Source: JALRBM01 sp964615445 (GTDB lineage: Bacteria; Patescibacteriota; Saccharimonadia; Saccharimonadales; Saccharimonadaceae). Taken from it: DNA of 64,000 nt. The notes under the pieces are model-generated. The model was not told where the DNA came from. It did not search any database and worked only from the letters and a program-made list of their open reading frames with translations. Shown in pieces: positions 45,190-54,321 of the stretch (within the stretch, counting starts at the first letter, position 1; each line of letters opens with the position of its first letter). The stretch lies in the NCBI GenBank assembly GCA_964615445.1, contig CAZTOK010000002.1:1-64000 (forward strand). The letters run 5' to 3'. Made by a program: the position numbers and the translations under genes.

Positions 45190-47147
45190 TAGATAGTTTC
45201 TTGACGGGGGATTTTTACTTCAACTGGAGTACTGCGGTCGGTAGTAGTGCCGTCACCAAGCTGACCAGTGTTATTGCGGCCAACAGCATATACACGACCA
45301 TTATCTCCTAAAATAAAAGCACTGTACTCATCGCTATTTTCAATCGCCACTGCTTTCACACCACTTGGCAATGTCATTTTTTGAAAAGCACTCGCACAAG
45401 AGGTTGTCGTTGAACCACGGCCCAACTTTCCATACGTATTATCGCCTGCAGCCCACACATTACCCGCCGTTGTAATCACCATCACTGAATTCATTTGGTA
45501 GGTAGCCTCAATATTCATTGCATAATTTGCTGTTTCGCCGCCCAAGACCGAAGGATTGTAATACCAAGTTGCGTAGTCGTTGCAGTTGCCCGTACCCAGT
45601 TCACCGTAGCCATTATCACCAATACAGAATAAACCACTTTCCGTAGGGCGGTCGGTAGCAATGACGCATATTGCATGACGCGTTTGACCACCTTCGCCAA
45701 TACTCAGAACACGCCCAAACGCACCAGCAGCAATTTGGCGAGGAGTCGAATAACAGTTATAACTACCGCTTGCCGCGCAGGAGCCAGTAAAGGCACCGTC
45801 GTTCGCTGTTCCGGCGGCATTGTAACCACTGAAATAGACATTACTTGCCGGCGGTTCAGAAGAATTAAAGAATATTCCTTCAAATCCTGAGTGGTACGTC
45901 AGGATGATATCTGTCACAATCGGATTACTCGAAATAATCGCACGACCAGGAATAGACTCGCCGATCCATACGTTTGTCGTAAAGTTGCCATGACCTAATT
46001 GACCAAGTTGATTACTCCCCGCACAATACGCTTGATTATCTGAGGCAATGACACAGGTAGTTGCATCTTGGTTGAATACTTTTTTTACCGTAAGAGAAGA
46101 GGCGCTTCCCGAAACCGGTCCAGGACTCGCAAGGTCAAGACGAAACTTTGTTGGCGCGGACATTGGCGAGGGGTTTCCATTTGTTGCCGCATTGCCCAGA
46201 CCACCAGCGTCATTCATACCAGCACAATACGCTTGACCGTCTGAAGCGATAACACACATACTGTCAGTACCATACCCATTGACCGATGCGTCTACAGCCG
46301 TGAGACCTGCCGAAAGTGCAAATCTTTGCCATGTCGTTCCGCTCAAGAATCCACCCGTTCCACGACAATATACTTGATCTCCAAGCGTACTATTAGTGCC
46401 TAAAATACAGACAATACTTGCACCCTGTCCAGAGTTGAATACCTTTTTAGCTCGCTGTACGCCACTTGGGAGTACCATTTTTATAGGAGTACTAACAGTA
46501 TTACCAAGGTTTTGACTGGCATCGCCAAGCTGATAGCTTGTATTATCGCCCCATCCATATAGCACGCCATCGCTAGAAAGCATATAACCATCATGCCCCT
46601 GATAACCCACACCCACAGAAGGGTCCTTCCAGCCGGCACCACCAGCAATTTGTGGCGCGTTATTGTAGCGACTATTGTCAACGTTCGTTGCGGTATATGT
46701 ACGCCATACTTGGGTCGAATCGGAGGTGCGCACAAGTTGAACAGACCCATTTGCCACAATACGCAGAGAACTTGAAACGCCAACCGTTGGAAGTCCAACG
46801 GTATACGTCGTACGAATAATACCGTTGTTCACAATATAGTTGCTCAAACTACCAGATACAGTTCCAGCACAATCAGTGTTTGGCTGAAGTGGTTTTGCGT
46901 CCGTCCAGGTAGGGGAGTAACTACTTACTTTTAAGCAAGCCCTGGCTGCTGCAAGACCAGACTCAGATGCCTCACGTGCAAGTTGGTTGTAGTACTGACT
47001 TGCAAGCGCATTTGTAATAGAACTTACCGCTGTCACCGCTGTTATTAATACCATCAGCATAATCACTGATGCAACAATAATGGTTGGAAGGGCAAATCCA
47101 TCCGTTTGAGAATGCGGCTTAACCATATGCTTCATTGAGTTCATCAT
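45186..47147 (-). CDS. RCC1-repeat surface protein with pilin-like N-terminus, 653 aa
   Basis: The N-terminus has DGFALPTIIVASVIMLMV (about 16-34), a PilX/pseudopilin-type signal with one membrane helix, though the residue after Phe differs from class III consensus. From about residue 160 the sequence contains repeated RCC1-type blades: DGVLYGWGDNTSYQLGD, then DNQAYCAGSNQLGQLGHG, then DNGRVYAVGRNNTGQLGDG and others, forming a beta-propeller. Paired cysteines occur in most blades. The fusion suggests a propeller displayed on, or exported by, a type IV pilus-like system, possibly for adhesion to the host. TACACT ends eight bases before the ATG (leaderless). Confidence 0.85.
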   Translation of the reverse strand: MMNSMKHMVKPHSQTDGFALPTIIVASVIMLMVLITAVTAVSSITNALASQYYNQLAREASESGLAAARACLKVSSYSPTWTDAKPLQPNTDCAGTVSGSLSNYIVNNGIIRTTYTVGLPTVGVSSSLRIVANGSVQLVRTSDSTQVWRTYTATNVDNSRYNNAPQIAGGAGWKDPSVGVGYQGHDGYMLSSDGVLYGWGDNTSYQLGDASQNLGNTVSTPIKMVLPSGVQRAKKVFNSGQGASIVCILGTNSTLGDQVYCRGTGGFLSGTTWQRFALSAGLTAVDASVNGYGTDSMCVIASDGQAYCAGMNDAGGLGNAATNGNPSPMSAPTKFRLDLASPGPVSGSASSLTVKKVFNQDATTCVIASDNQAYCAGSNQLGQLGHGNFTTNVWIGESIPGRAIISSNPIVTDIILTYHSGFEGIFFNSSEPPASNVYFSGYNAAGTANDGAFTGSCAASGSYNCYSTPRQIAAGAFGRVLSIGEGGQTRHAICVIATDRPTESGLFCIGDNGYGELGTGNCNDYATWYYNPSVLGGETANYAMNIEATYQMNSVMVITTAGNVWAAGDNTYGKLGRGSTTTSCASAFQKMTLPSGVKAVAIENSDEYSAFILGDNGRVYAVGRNNTGQLGDGTTTDRSTPVEVKIPRQETIY

Positions 47148-47180
47148 AGCACCCTAGTGTATGCTCGACAAGCACGACTA

Positions 47181-47221
47181 CCACGTAAAAAAGCGACAAA
47201 ATTAGTCGCTTTTTTACGTGG
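47181..47221. terminator. Terminator of the tRNA-Leu gene
   Basis: CCACGTAAAAAAGCGAC pairs exactly with GTCGCTTTTTTACGTGG around a seven-base loop. The stem reaches into the 3' CCA of the tRNA gene, so terminator and mature end overlap by three bases. Confidence 0.8.
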
Positions 47222-47305
47222 TACCGCGAGCCGGACTTGAACCGGCACGAGCGAAAGCTCACAAGATTTTGAGTCTAGCGTGTCTACCAATTCCACCATC
47301 GCGGC
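47219..47305 (-). tRNA. tRNA-Leu (CAA anticodon)
   Basis: The 87-base sequence folds into a class II tRNA. The acceptor stem GCCGCGA pairs with TCGCGGT. The D-arm is GGTGGAATTGGTAGACAC. The anticodon loop CTCAAAA gives CAA for leucine UUG codons. The long variable arm is GTGAGCTTTCGCTCGT, and the T-arm is CCGGTTCAAGTCCGG. The 3' CCA is encoded. Confidence 0.95.
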
Positions 47306-47364
47306 ATATAGGTTAGCACCTAACACCAATGTATTGTACAATAGATACTAGTAGGAATCCATAG

Positions 47365-48615
47365 ATGAGACCAGACGATCCAACCAATAGGCGAGTGGGC
47401 ACGCCGCTGATACCCCAGCGATCGCTTCTTCAACCGCCACACCCACCAGCCCGGAATACCGATAGCCAAGCTGCCGCTAACGTTGTGCGCGGTCAGCTTA
47501 ATAGTATTTATAGTGGCAACACCTCAACACCAACTCCCCAAACAACTCCCGTTGCCGTTGCCCAAGATGCCTCTGCACAAACTATTGACGAAACACTCAA
47601 AAAAGATGAGACATACGGCCGCACCCACGCCTCGGATGCAACAGACATTCAAGAGGATCAGTGGAAAAAATACCACAGCGCATGGCAGGAATACTATCAA
47701 AAATACTACGAGCGATATTATGTTACTCAGGTATATCAAGCTCGTCAGGCACTTGAAGCTAAGGCTGCCGAGACAAAAATAGCTCACGCTCAACCCCAAG
47801 CTTCTCGTCCAACGGAAGTACTTACAAAAGAAGAAGCCGTACACGACCTCAAAGGACGGTTGCTTGAAAATATTAAAACGTCAGCCAAAAAAGTACGAAA
47901 AAGCCGGCATTTCGTCCCTATCACTGCAGCCTTATGCGTTATGTTAGTATTCGTGTTCTTACAATACAATCGTGTTATTTTTGCTAACGTTGCGGCATAT
48001 ATTAGCCCTGGCGACATTGACCCAGCAAATATCATCGTTGATCCTTCAACCGATGTTGTCGTAAGTAATGACCCTAAATTAATTATTCCAAAGATTAATG
48101 TCGATGTACCCGTTGATTACACCGCTCAGCCCGATTACAACTCGCAGATGCAAGCCATGTCGCACGGCGTGGCTTACTTTGGTATTCCTGGCGCCAATAG
48201 TAAACCTGGTCAAATCGGCAACACTGTCCTTGCAGGCCACTCTAGCAATGACCTCATCGACCCAGGCAGCTACAAATTCATTTTTGCTCGACTCGACCAA
48301 CTGACTACCGGTGATGCGGTATATCTTAACTACAACGGTAAGCGCTATATGTACACTGTTACGAGTAAATCAGTTGTAAAGCCAACCGACGTGCAAGCGC
48401 TCATTTATAAAACCGACAAGCCCATCTTGACACTGCTTACTTGTACGCCGCTCGGTACAGCCCTCAATCGTCTTCTTGTTACCGCTGAACAAGTAAGTCC
48501 CGACCCTAAAAATGCCACCCCTGCGCCGTCAAACGGCTCGTCTGGCACGCCAGCCTCGATACCGGGTAACTCGCCAACGATCGTTGAACGATTATTCGGC
48601 GGCAATGGCAACTAA
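47365..48615 (+). CDS. Sortase-family transpeptidase with long N-terminal extension, 416 aa
   Basis: The enzyme cuts sorting signals and links the protein to an amine acceptor outside the cell. The Pro/Gln-rich cytoplasmic N-terminus (about 1-185) is unusually long. One membrane helix (FVPITAALCVMLVFVFLQY) is followed by the sortase barrel from about residue 235 (LIIPKINVDVPV). The catalytic triad is His292 in LAGHSS, Cys360 in LLTCTP and Arg369 in LNRLLV. A Pro/Ser-rich C-terminal tail follows. TACAAT lies about 23 bases before the ATG. It probably acts on proteins such as the LPHTG one at 1530-2231. Class assignment (D/E/F) is open. Confidence 0.9.
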   Translation: MRPDDPTNRRVGTPLIPQRSLLQPPHPPARNTDSQAAANVVRGQLNSIYSGNTSTPTPQTTPVAVAQDASAQTIDETLKKDETYGRTHASDATDIQEDQWKKYHSAWQEYYQKYYERYYVTQVYQARQALEAKAAETKIAHAQPQASRPTEVLTKEEAVHDLKGRLLENIKTSAKKVRKSRHFVPITAALCVMLVFVFLQYNRVIFANVAAYISPGDIDPANIIVDPSTDVVVSNDPKLIIPKINVDVPVDYTAQPDYNSQMQAMSHGVAYFGIPGANSKPGQIGNTVLAGHSSNDLIDPGSYKFIFARLDQLTTGDAVYLNYNGKRYMYTVTSKSVVKPTDVQALIYKTDKPILTLLTCTPLGTALNRLLVTAEQVSPDPKNATPAPSNGSSGTPASIPGNSPTIVERLFGGNGN

Positions 48616-48679
48616 CCATCTTGTTTTGGTGAGCCATCTTTTTTACGATAGATAGGGGATATCCAACAAAGGAGTAAGG

Positions 48680-49525
48680 GTGTTCTTATCACCACAGGAA
48701 GAGCTTCGAATTGCATCGGATTTCGCCTGCGAAACCGACGCTACTATGCAAAGCATCTTCTTTGGACCGGACATTCCGGTAGTCGTCAAACCTGACGGTA
48801 CAGCATGTACACAAGCCGATTACGATATCAACGAAGCAGTGGTGTCATTTTATGGACAACGTGGTATTCGGGTAGCAGGTGAGGAAGGCGGCTCAGCCTC
48901 CTTTGGCGAGCAAGATATCATGGTGCTCGACCCATTGGACGGTACGAATAACCTGATCGATCGTAACAAAATGCGTGCCCGAACCTCTACAGCCATGTTT
49001 TCACTTGCATGGGTGAAAGACAGGCCAGTTATGGGCGTGGTTCGTTCGGCGCTTCTTTATTACCCCTTTACCATCATGGCTCTCGAAGGCGAAGGTACAT
49101 TTTGCGAGGTACGAAATATCGACAGACTCGTTAATCCGGTACGTGTATCTACTGCTTCGCGCGGTATTGTCCTAACGTCTGACGCCGGTCCTCAACAAAA
49201 GGCGATTAACCAGCGGCTAGAACGTATGGGCTTTACGCCGCTCGTTCTTCAGGGCTCAGTTTTTAAAGCGGTGGCACTAGTATGTCCAAACATACTTAAC
49301 CTGTACGAGCCTGGCCTTACCTCTACGAATGACCACATCGTCGGGTTTGTCTCACTTACCGCACAGCTGCACGATTTTGCAGCCACATCGGTAATTGTTC
49401 GTGAAGGCGAAGGAATTGCCACACACGGTGACGGAACTATGATTACGTCACAGCCAAAAATGGGCTGCATAATGGCAAATACCCCTAGGGTTCATGAATG
49501 TCTGCTTGACGCTGTTAATGGATAA
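48680..49525 (+). CDS. Inositol monophosphatase family enzyme, 281 aa, GTG start
   Basis: A Mg2+-dependent sugar- or inositol-phosphate phosphatase. Metal-binding motifs are GEEGG (about 68) and DPLDGTNNLID (about 84). The C-terminal HDFAATSVIVREGEG corresponds to the WDxAAxxxIxxEAGG motif, with His-Asp in place of Trp-Asp. GTG at 48680 follows AAGGAG with a five-base gap. Candidate substrates include inositol phosphate for glycolipids, fructose-1,6-bisphosphate or PAP. It is a single-gene unit with SD and a hairpin, but much larger than most others of this type. Confidence 0.82.
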   Translation: MFLSPQEELRIASDFACETDATMQSIFFGPDIPVVVKPDGTACTQADYDINEAVVSFYGQRGIRVAGEEGGSASFGEQDIMVLDPLDGTNNLIDRNKMRARTSTAMFSLAWVKDRPVMGVVRSALLYYPFTIMALEGEGTFCEVRNIDRLVNPVRVSTASRGIVLTSDAGPQQKAINQRLERMGFTPLVLQGSVFKAVALVCPNILNLYEPGLTSTNDHIVGFVSLTAQLHDFAATSVIVREGEGIATHGDGTMITSQPKMGCIMANTPRVHECLLDAVNG

Positions 49526-49535
49526 ACTCTTCGCC

Positions 49536-49580
49536 AGAGACAGTGCGACGCGTGTAAAATGCATGCGTTGCACTGTCTCT
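49536..49580. terminator. Long hairpin after the IMPase gene
   Basis: AGAGACAGTGCGACGC pairs with GCGTTGCACTGTCTCT with one mismatch around a 13-base loop. It is shared with the convergent PEGA gene. AAAAATAAC follows on the plus strand. Confidence 0.75.
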
Positions 49581-49597
49581 AAAAATAACTGCAACTT

Positions 49598-51064
49598 TTA
49601 TACAATAAGTGTGACACGCTCAAGATGATACACACCATCGGCCGTTTTAGAGATACCATAGAGATATTTTCCATTTGGACTTACGCTAGCGCCAAATCCA
49701 GGCACAACCGGCATTATATCTTGTTGATTCGCACCATCAAATTCATAGAGTCTTATAGTACCGTCACGATCACTCCACACCGTGTAGCCGTCTAGCCATT
49801 GCAACTGTGAAGTGACGTCGCTCGTCCCTTTTAGTGCCGTCTTGGTTGTTTTTTGGAGTTCAATGTCATAGGTTTCAAATACGCCGCCGTTTTGAGCTAC
49901 TACAAATCGCCCATCTGTTTTTATAGAAAGATACTGCGCGCCACCCGGCAAATTCATCGTTGTCACCGCATGTAGGGTTGGATTAGTAGCTTGATCGCTC
50001 GGCAAACTCCCTTTCAGCACCTCAATTGCATCACCGTACGCTATTGCCTCATACTGATCGCCAAAATAGCTACTAATAGCAATGCTAAGTGGTGTCTGTC
50101 CGTCATCCGTAAAAGAGCGAACCGTTTTTGGTGCCGCGGCGCCATCACGATAATACCCGACCGAACGAGCTTTAGTTGTTTGGTCCACATGCGTCGTATA
50201 TGCAATATCCGTGTTGTTATAAAGGGAAAAATCAGCCACGTTTGTAACAAGCGGACGAGAAAGCGTTGCGGCACTCATATCAATCTTACGCACATCATTA
50301 CCAATCTGCGCATAAAGAACCATAGCGTTTGAACCGCTAAATAACACCTTGGAGGGGGTGATGCCAAGTAGTGTCGTGATATTTTTCGTATTTGCCGCGT
50401 TTTGCGAATCAAGCAGTAACCATTCGGTACTTGAGGCATCATACATATGTTTTACAAGAAGATACCGACTGTCCGCATCCCAGCTTACAAAGCTGAAAGC
50501 TTGATTTTTCGAGTCTGCCGGATGTGTATATGCGGCCGTAGGAATATCAATTATTTTTGCCGCCACCGTATCTTGACTCAGATCATCAAGTTGGATTTGC
50601 GGCGTAGAGGCATCTTCTTTTACAGCCATCCATTTATTGTCTGGCGAGGCAAGCGCACCAGTAACGTTAGCATAGTGGAGAACATTCGAAGGAGTAAGTG
50701 TCGTTGGAATAAGCCTTGTATAGTTAAGCCATAAAACACTCCCCGCCAAAACGTCTACCGATTTTTGCCATGTACGATAGCCACTTTTTTCCATCGTAAC
50801 AAAGTGTTGTCCAGCAATCATAGTTGTTTTTGAAGGGGTGCGAGCGCCAAATGCCATACCGTCAATCGTTACAGCCGCTCCACTTGGTTTTGAATCAAAC
50901 TGCACTAGACCACCTTGCTCAATCTTGCCATCGCTTCGATTAAACTGGTAGCCTAACATAACAAATACAAGCAGTGTCACCAGGCTAAGAATAGCCACAC
51001 ACATAAGCGCATATACAATGGTACGCTGCACAAGTTGTTTGCGTTTTGATGGAGAACGATACAT
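49598..51064 (-). CDS. PEGA-domain protein with WD40-like propeller region, 488 aa
   Basis: An N-terminal membrane helix (IVYALMCVAILSLVTLLVFVM, about 15-36) precedes one PEGA domain (about 48-115, VQFDSKPSGAAVTIDG, AGQHFVTMEKSGYRTW). The rest (about 130-488) consists of repeated strand motifs (SPDNKWMAVKED, WDADSRYLLVKH, SPNGKYLYGIS) like a TolB-type beta-propeller. PEGA proteins are usually surface proteins. It is probably a membrane-anchored extracytoplasmic propeller of unknown binding. TATAAT ends 11 bases before the ATG (leaderless). Confidence 0.82.
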   Translation of the reverse strand: MYRSPSKRKQLVQRTIVYALMCVAILSLVTLLVFVMLGYQFNRSDGKIEQGGLVQFDSKPSGAAVTIDGMAFGARTPSKTTMIAGQHFVTMEKSGYRTWQKSVDVLAGSVLWLNYTRLIPTTLTPSNVLHYANVTGALASPDNKWMAVKEDASTPQIQLDDLSQDTVAAKIIDIPTAAYTHPADSKNQAFSFVSWDADSRYLLVKHMYDASSTEWLLLDSQNAANTKNITTLLGITPSKVLFSGSNAMVLYAQIGNDVRKIDMSAATLSRPLVTNVADFSLYNNTDIAYTTHVDQTTKARSVGYYRDGAAAPKTVRSFTDDGQTPLSIAISSYFGDQYEAIAYGDAIEVLKGSLPSDQATNPTLHAVTTMNLPGGAQYLSIKTDGRFVVAQNGGVFETYDIELQKTTKTALKGTSDVTSQLQWLDGYTVWSDRDGTIRLYEFDGANQQDIMPVVPGFGASVSPNGKYLYGISKTADGVYHLERVTLIV

Positions 51065-51187
51065 AGGTCATATTTATTATAGCAACAACGACGGAAAAGC
51101 ACTTGCATATTTTCCGCGCTTTACCTACTATGAAATATAAGAAACCATAAAGGGAATCGCTCTCTTGTTGGAAGTAGGGGACACAGC
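51065..51187. promoter_or_regulatory. Divergent promoter region, one of each promoter type
   Basis: The minus-strand PEGA gene has a leaderless TATAAT. The plus-strand gene at 51188 has TTGCAT-17-TACTAT (51103-51131) and a leader with GGAAGTAGGGG. It is a compact example of the two promoter classes side by side. Confidence 0.6.
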
Positions 51188-52147
51188 ATGACACAAAATA
51201 TCGTCACAATCAATGGTAAAGCGTACGATGCACTCACGGGCATGCCGGTTGAAGCACTCCAGCAACCAATGACGACTACTGAGGCTATTACAAAACCACT
51301 TGCAGCTAATGTGCATCACTCCCAAAGCATGCACCGTGCCATGCAAAAGTCTCAGACACTCAATCGCCGGGTTGTCAAAAAACAAGCAAATACACCGGCT
51401 ATTTCGTTTCGTAAAGATGTCAACGCACCGCGTGCAGGTGCTCAAAAAAGCCCCGCCATTACGAAGTTTGCGCCCCACCCAAATGGTGTTTCGCCACGTA
51501 AATTAACAGATATTGGTCCTGTTGCACATCCATCGGTGACTAAAGCAAATAGACAACTTCAAAAGCCGGTACAAATAGTTGCAGCGCAGCCAAAACCAGC
51601 TGCAATCATTAAAAAAGAAGCTATTGATACGGCGTTTGCTTCAGCACCAAGCCATAGTGGCAATCATCAGCAAGTATCACGAACAAAACGCGCACCGCGC
51701 TTGCTTAGTATTGCCTCGGCGAGTCTCGCACTTCTTCTCTTAGGGGGCTACTTTACCTACCTTAACATGCCGAGCTTATCCGTACGGGTAGCCGCTGCTC
51801 AAGCAGGTATTAATGCGTCATATCCTTCATATCATCCTGACGGATATAGTCTTAATGGACCTGTTGCATACACTCAGGGTGAGGTTATGATGAAATTTGC
51901 CGCTAATGCCGGTCCCCAGAACTTCACAGTCACACAAACAAAAAGCAACTGGGATTCCAGCGCCGTGCTTGACAATTACGTAAAACAAAAAGCAGGCGAC
52001 AACTATGTTGCTTACGACGAACACGGCCTTACTATTTATACGTACGGAGGTAATGCTGCTTGGGTAAATGGTGGCATTCTTTACACAATTAGTGGCGATG
52101 CGCCACTTTCAAGCGATCAAGTACGTCGCATTGCAACGAGTATGTAA
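51188..52147 (+). CDS. Membrane-anchored protein with DUF4367-like domain, 319 aa
   Basis: A basic, Gln/Ala/Pro-rich N-terminal half (about 1-170) probably lies in the cytoplasm. One membrane helix (LLSIASASLALLLLGGYFTYL, about 175-195) leads to a C-terminal domain with PSYHPDGYSLNGPVAYTQGEVMM and GLTIYTYGGNAAWVNGGILYTISG, resembling DUF4367. That domain is common in CPR membrane proteins and in anti-sigma-like proteins. AGTAGGGG precedes the ATG. Function unknown. Confidence 0.65.
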   Translation: MTQNIVTINGKAYDALTGMPVEALQQPMTTTEAITKPLAANVHHSQSMHRAMQKSQTLNRRVVKKQANTPAISFRKDVNAPRAGAQKSPAITKFAPHPNGVSPRKLTDIGPVAHPSVTKANRQLQKPVQIVAAQPKPAAIIKKEAIDTAFASAPSHSGNHQQVSRTKRAPRLLSIASASLALLLLGGYFTYLNMPSLSVRVAAAQAGINASYPSYHPDGYSLNGPVAYTQGEVMMKFAANAGPQNFTVTQTKSNWDSSAVLDNYVKQKAGDNYVAYDEHGLTIYTYGGNAAWVNGGILYTISGDAPLSSDQVRRIATSM

Positions 52148-52162
52148 TAATTTCATGAAAAT

Positions 52163-52200
52163 AGGTGAAGTTCCTCAAAATAAGCCGAGGAACTTCACCT
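52163..52200. terminator. Shared hairpin, 14-bp perfect stem
   Basis: AGGTGAAGTTCCTC pairs exactly with GAGGAACTTCACCT around a 10-base loop, between convergent genes. TAAATTT follows; no T run. Confidence 0.75.
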
Positions 52201-52208
52201 TAAATTTA

Positions 52209-52649
52209 CTACTCAGTACAAACAAGTAAGTCAGTCTTAGCTTCTGCTTTACCATTCGAATTTTGAGTGATAGCGAGCTTACCGACATGCATCTGGTAAT
52301 ATACGTTTTTAATTGCTTCAACGGCTGATTCTACATCATCCGCTATATCACTTTTTATAGGTCGACAAACAAAGGTGAGGTTTGTACCTTGAAAAAGCCT
52401 GATGGTATCAATGTCCCCCGAAAGAGCGGAAGTAAGGGTTATTTCAATCCATACACTATTATCTTCCGTTATGCTTTTCTTCCAAACCGGAAGCATATAT
52501 TCGCTATTTGGTACAGAGACAAGGTCAAACGTATACCCCATCGACTTCAACTGCGAAGACACGCTAGGTCGGGGAAAAAGCGAGTAAACGCCAAACGCCA
52601 CAAGACCTAGACAAACCACCGCAGCTACGATTATCACTAATCGTCGCAT
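52209..52649 (-). CDS. Membrane-anchored small protein, 146 aa
   Basis: I do not recognise the family. AAGGAGG precedes the ATG at 52649; the longer frame from 52817 overlaps gltX and is rejected. An N-terminal membrane helix or signal anchor (LVIIVAAVVCLGLVAFGVYSL) leads to an outside domain with two cysteines (FVCRP, LLVCTE at the end), which may be linked. It is a single-gene unit of the SD type. No leader pairing was found. Confidence 0.6.
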   Translation of the reverse strand: MRRLVIIVAAVVCLGLVAFGVYSLFPRPSVSSQLKSMGYTFDLVSVPNSEYMLPVWKKSITEDNSVWIEITLTSALSGDIDTIRLFQGTNLTFVCRPIKSDIADDVESAVEAIKNVYYQMHVGKLAITQNSNGKAEAKTDLLVCTE

Positions 52650-52752
52650 ATTTCGTCCTCCTTGTAGGAGAAAGCTCACTTCAAAAATTATTAAATATTT
52701 ACTAAGATTTAGCAATAGTAGCATGTAAATACATCTGTTATACTGTCTACAT

Positions 52753-54291
52753 ATGACTATTCGTACTCGTTTTGCCCCAAGCCCAACTGGATTTTTGCAC
52801 GTTGGCAATATTCGCACTGGTTTGTTTGCCTATTTAGTTGCTCGTCATGCAGGCGGAACGTTCATTCTGCGACTTGAAGACACTGACAAAAAAAGAGAGG
52901 TAGCGGGCTCGGCTGAGCATCTTTTGAAATGTCTTGAGGTGCTAGGCATCCAACAAGATGAAGGTGTTGCGGTCGGTGGTCCCTATGAGCCATACGTGCA
53001 AAGTGAACGGCTTGACCACTACAAAAAATGGGCTCAAAAACTCATCGACAACGGTCACGCTTATGCCGACCCGTATACACCAGAGGAATTAAATGCATTT
53101 CGCGAGCAGGCAAAAGCCGAGAAACGTGCCTTTTTATACCGTCATCATCGTCCGGAAAATCCGCCCGTCTGGGATGGCAGCCAGCCACTTCGTTTTAAAA
53201 GCAACCCAAAAAGCTACACATGGCACGATGAAGTGATGGGCGAATTATCTACTGGACCAGAGGTAATTGATGACATTATTCTCATAAAGTCAGATGGCTA
53301 CCCAACCTACAACTTTGCACACATTGTCGATGATGCCGAGATGGGTGTTACGCACGTTATTCGTGGCCAGGAGTTCATCTCTAGTCAACCAAACTACCTT
53401 AATCTGTACGAAGCATTAGATCTTACCCCGCCAATCTTTGCCACTATGCCACACATCCTCGCAGCAACAGGTGGTAAAAAGCTTGGAAAGCGCGACGGCG
53501 CTAAAGATGTACTCGATTATATTCGCGATGGCATTTTACCAGAAGCACTGCTTAATTTTATTGCTAGTCTGGGATGGAATGATGGTACCGAACAAGAAAT
53601 TTTCAGCCGCGAAGAGCTTATTGCCAAATTTACCCTTGATCGCGTGCAGCGCAGTGGCGCTCGCTTTGATGAGCAACGACTTATCTGGATGAACGGCCAA
53701 TGGATCCGAAAGCTAACAGTCGATGAGCTATTCGATCGAACTTTAGGCGAGCGAGCAGACGAAACTCCTACGACCCAACTTGACCCCAGCGAAGCGCAAG
53801 CGAGCTCCACAGAAGGAGAGGGGATAGAAGACTCATCTACAATAACTATAGATGGTACCTTCTGGCCAACAAGTGCAAAAAACGCAACAACTGAGCACAA
53901 AAAACAAATCCTCGCTCTTGTTCAAGATCGTCTTAAAACCCTCAAAGACCTTCCACTTCTCACTAACTACTTCTTTGAAGAACCAACGCCAAACTGGGAT
54001 ATGCTAGCCGATAATAAACAGCTCAAAAAACTCGAGCGCAGTGATATCGTTACGCTCCTTGAAGCAGCAATCGCATCACTAAACGAAAGTGAATGGACTT
54101 CGGAAAGACTACAACAAACCCTTAACTCACTCCTCGAAACCACTGGTCAAAAACCCGGTATTCTCTTTAGCCTTATCCGACTAGCTATTTCATGGGCACC
54201 GTTTAGTCCAGCGTTAAACGACACTATGGTCGTACTCGGAAAAGATACTGTTCTTTCGCGTCTAAAAACTGCCCTAGATACACTCAGCTAA
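52753..54291 (+). CDS. gltX: Glutamyl-tRNA synthetase, 512 aa
   Basis: A class I synthetase charging tRNA-Glu. The HIGH-type motif is PTGFLHVGNIRTG near residue 10, and the KMSKS-type motif is KKLGKRDGA near residue 242. Glu/tRNA-binding segments (ILRLEDTDKKRE, VTHVIRGQEFISS) are present. A low-complexity insert (about 335-370, PTTQLDPSEAQASSTEGEG) lies between the catalytic core and the anticodon domain. It may be non-discriminating if the cell uses GatCAB, which is not in this window. TATACT ends eight bases before the ATG (leaderless). Confidence 0.94.
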   Translation: MTIRTRFAPSPTGFLHVGNIRTGLFAYLVARHAGGTFILRLEDTDKKREVAGSAEHLLKCLEVLGIQQDEGVAVGGPYEPYVQSERLDHYKKWAQKLIDNGHAYADPYTPEELNAFREQAKAEKRAFLYRHHRPENPPVWDGSQPLRFKSNPKSYTWHDEVMGELSTGPEVIDDIILIKSDGYPTYNFAHIVDDAEMGVTHVIRGQEFISSQPNYLNLYEALDLTPPIFATMPHILAATGGKKLGKRDGAKDVLDYIRDGILPEALLNFIASLGWNDGTEQEIFSREELIAKFTLDRVQRSGARFDEQRLIWMNGQWIRKLTVDELFDRTLGERADETPTTQLDPSEAQASSTEGEGIEDSSTITIDGTFWPTSAKNATTEHKKQILALVQDRLKTLKDLPLLTNYFFEEPTPNWDMLADNKQLKKLERSDIVTLLEAAIASLNESEWTSERLQQTLNSLLETTGQKPGILFSLIRLAISWAPFSPALNDTMVVLGKDTVLSRLKTALDTLS

Positions 54292-54321
54292 CGCCCTGTT
54301 TCTGCTATAATAACCATAAGC

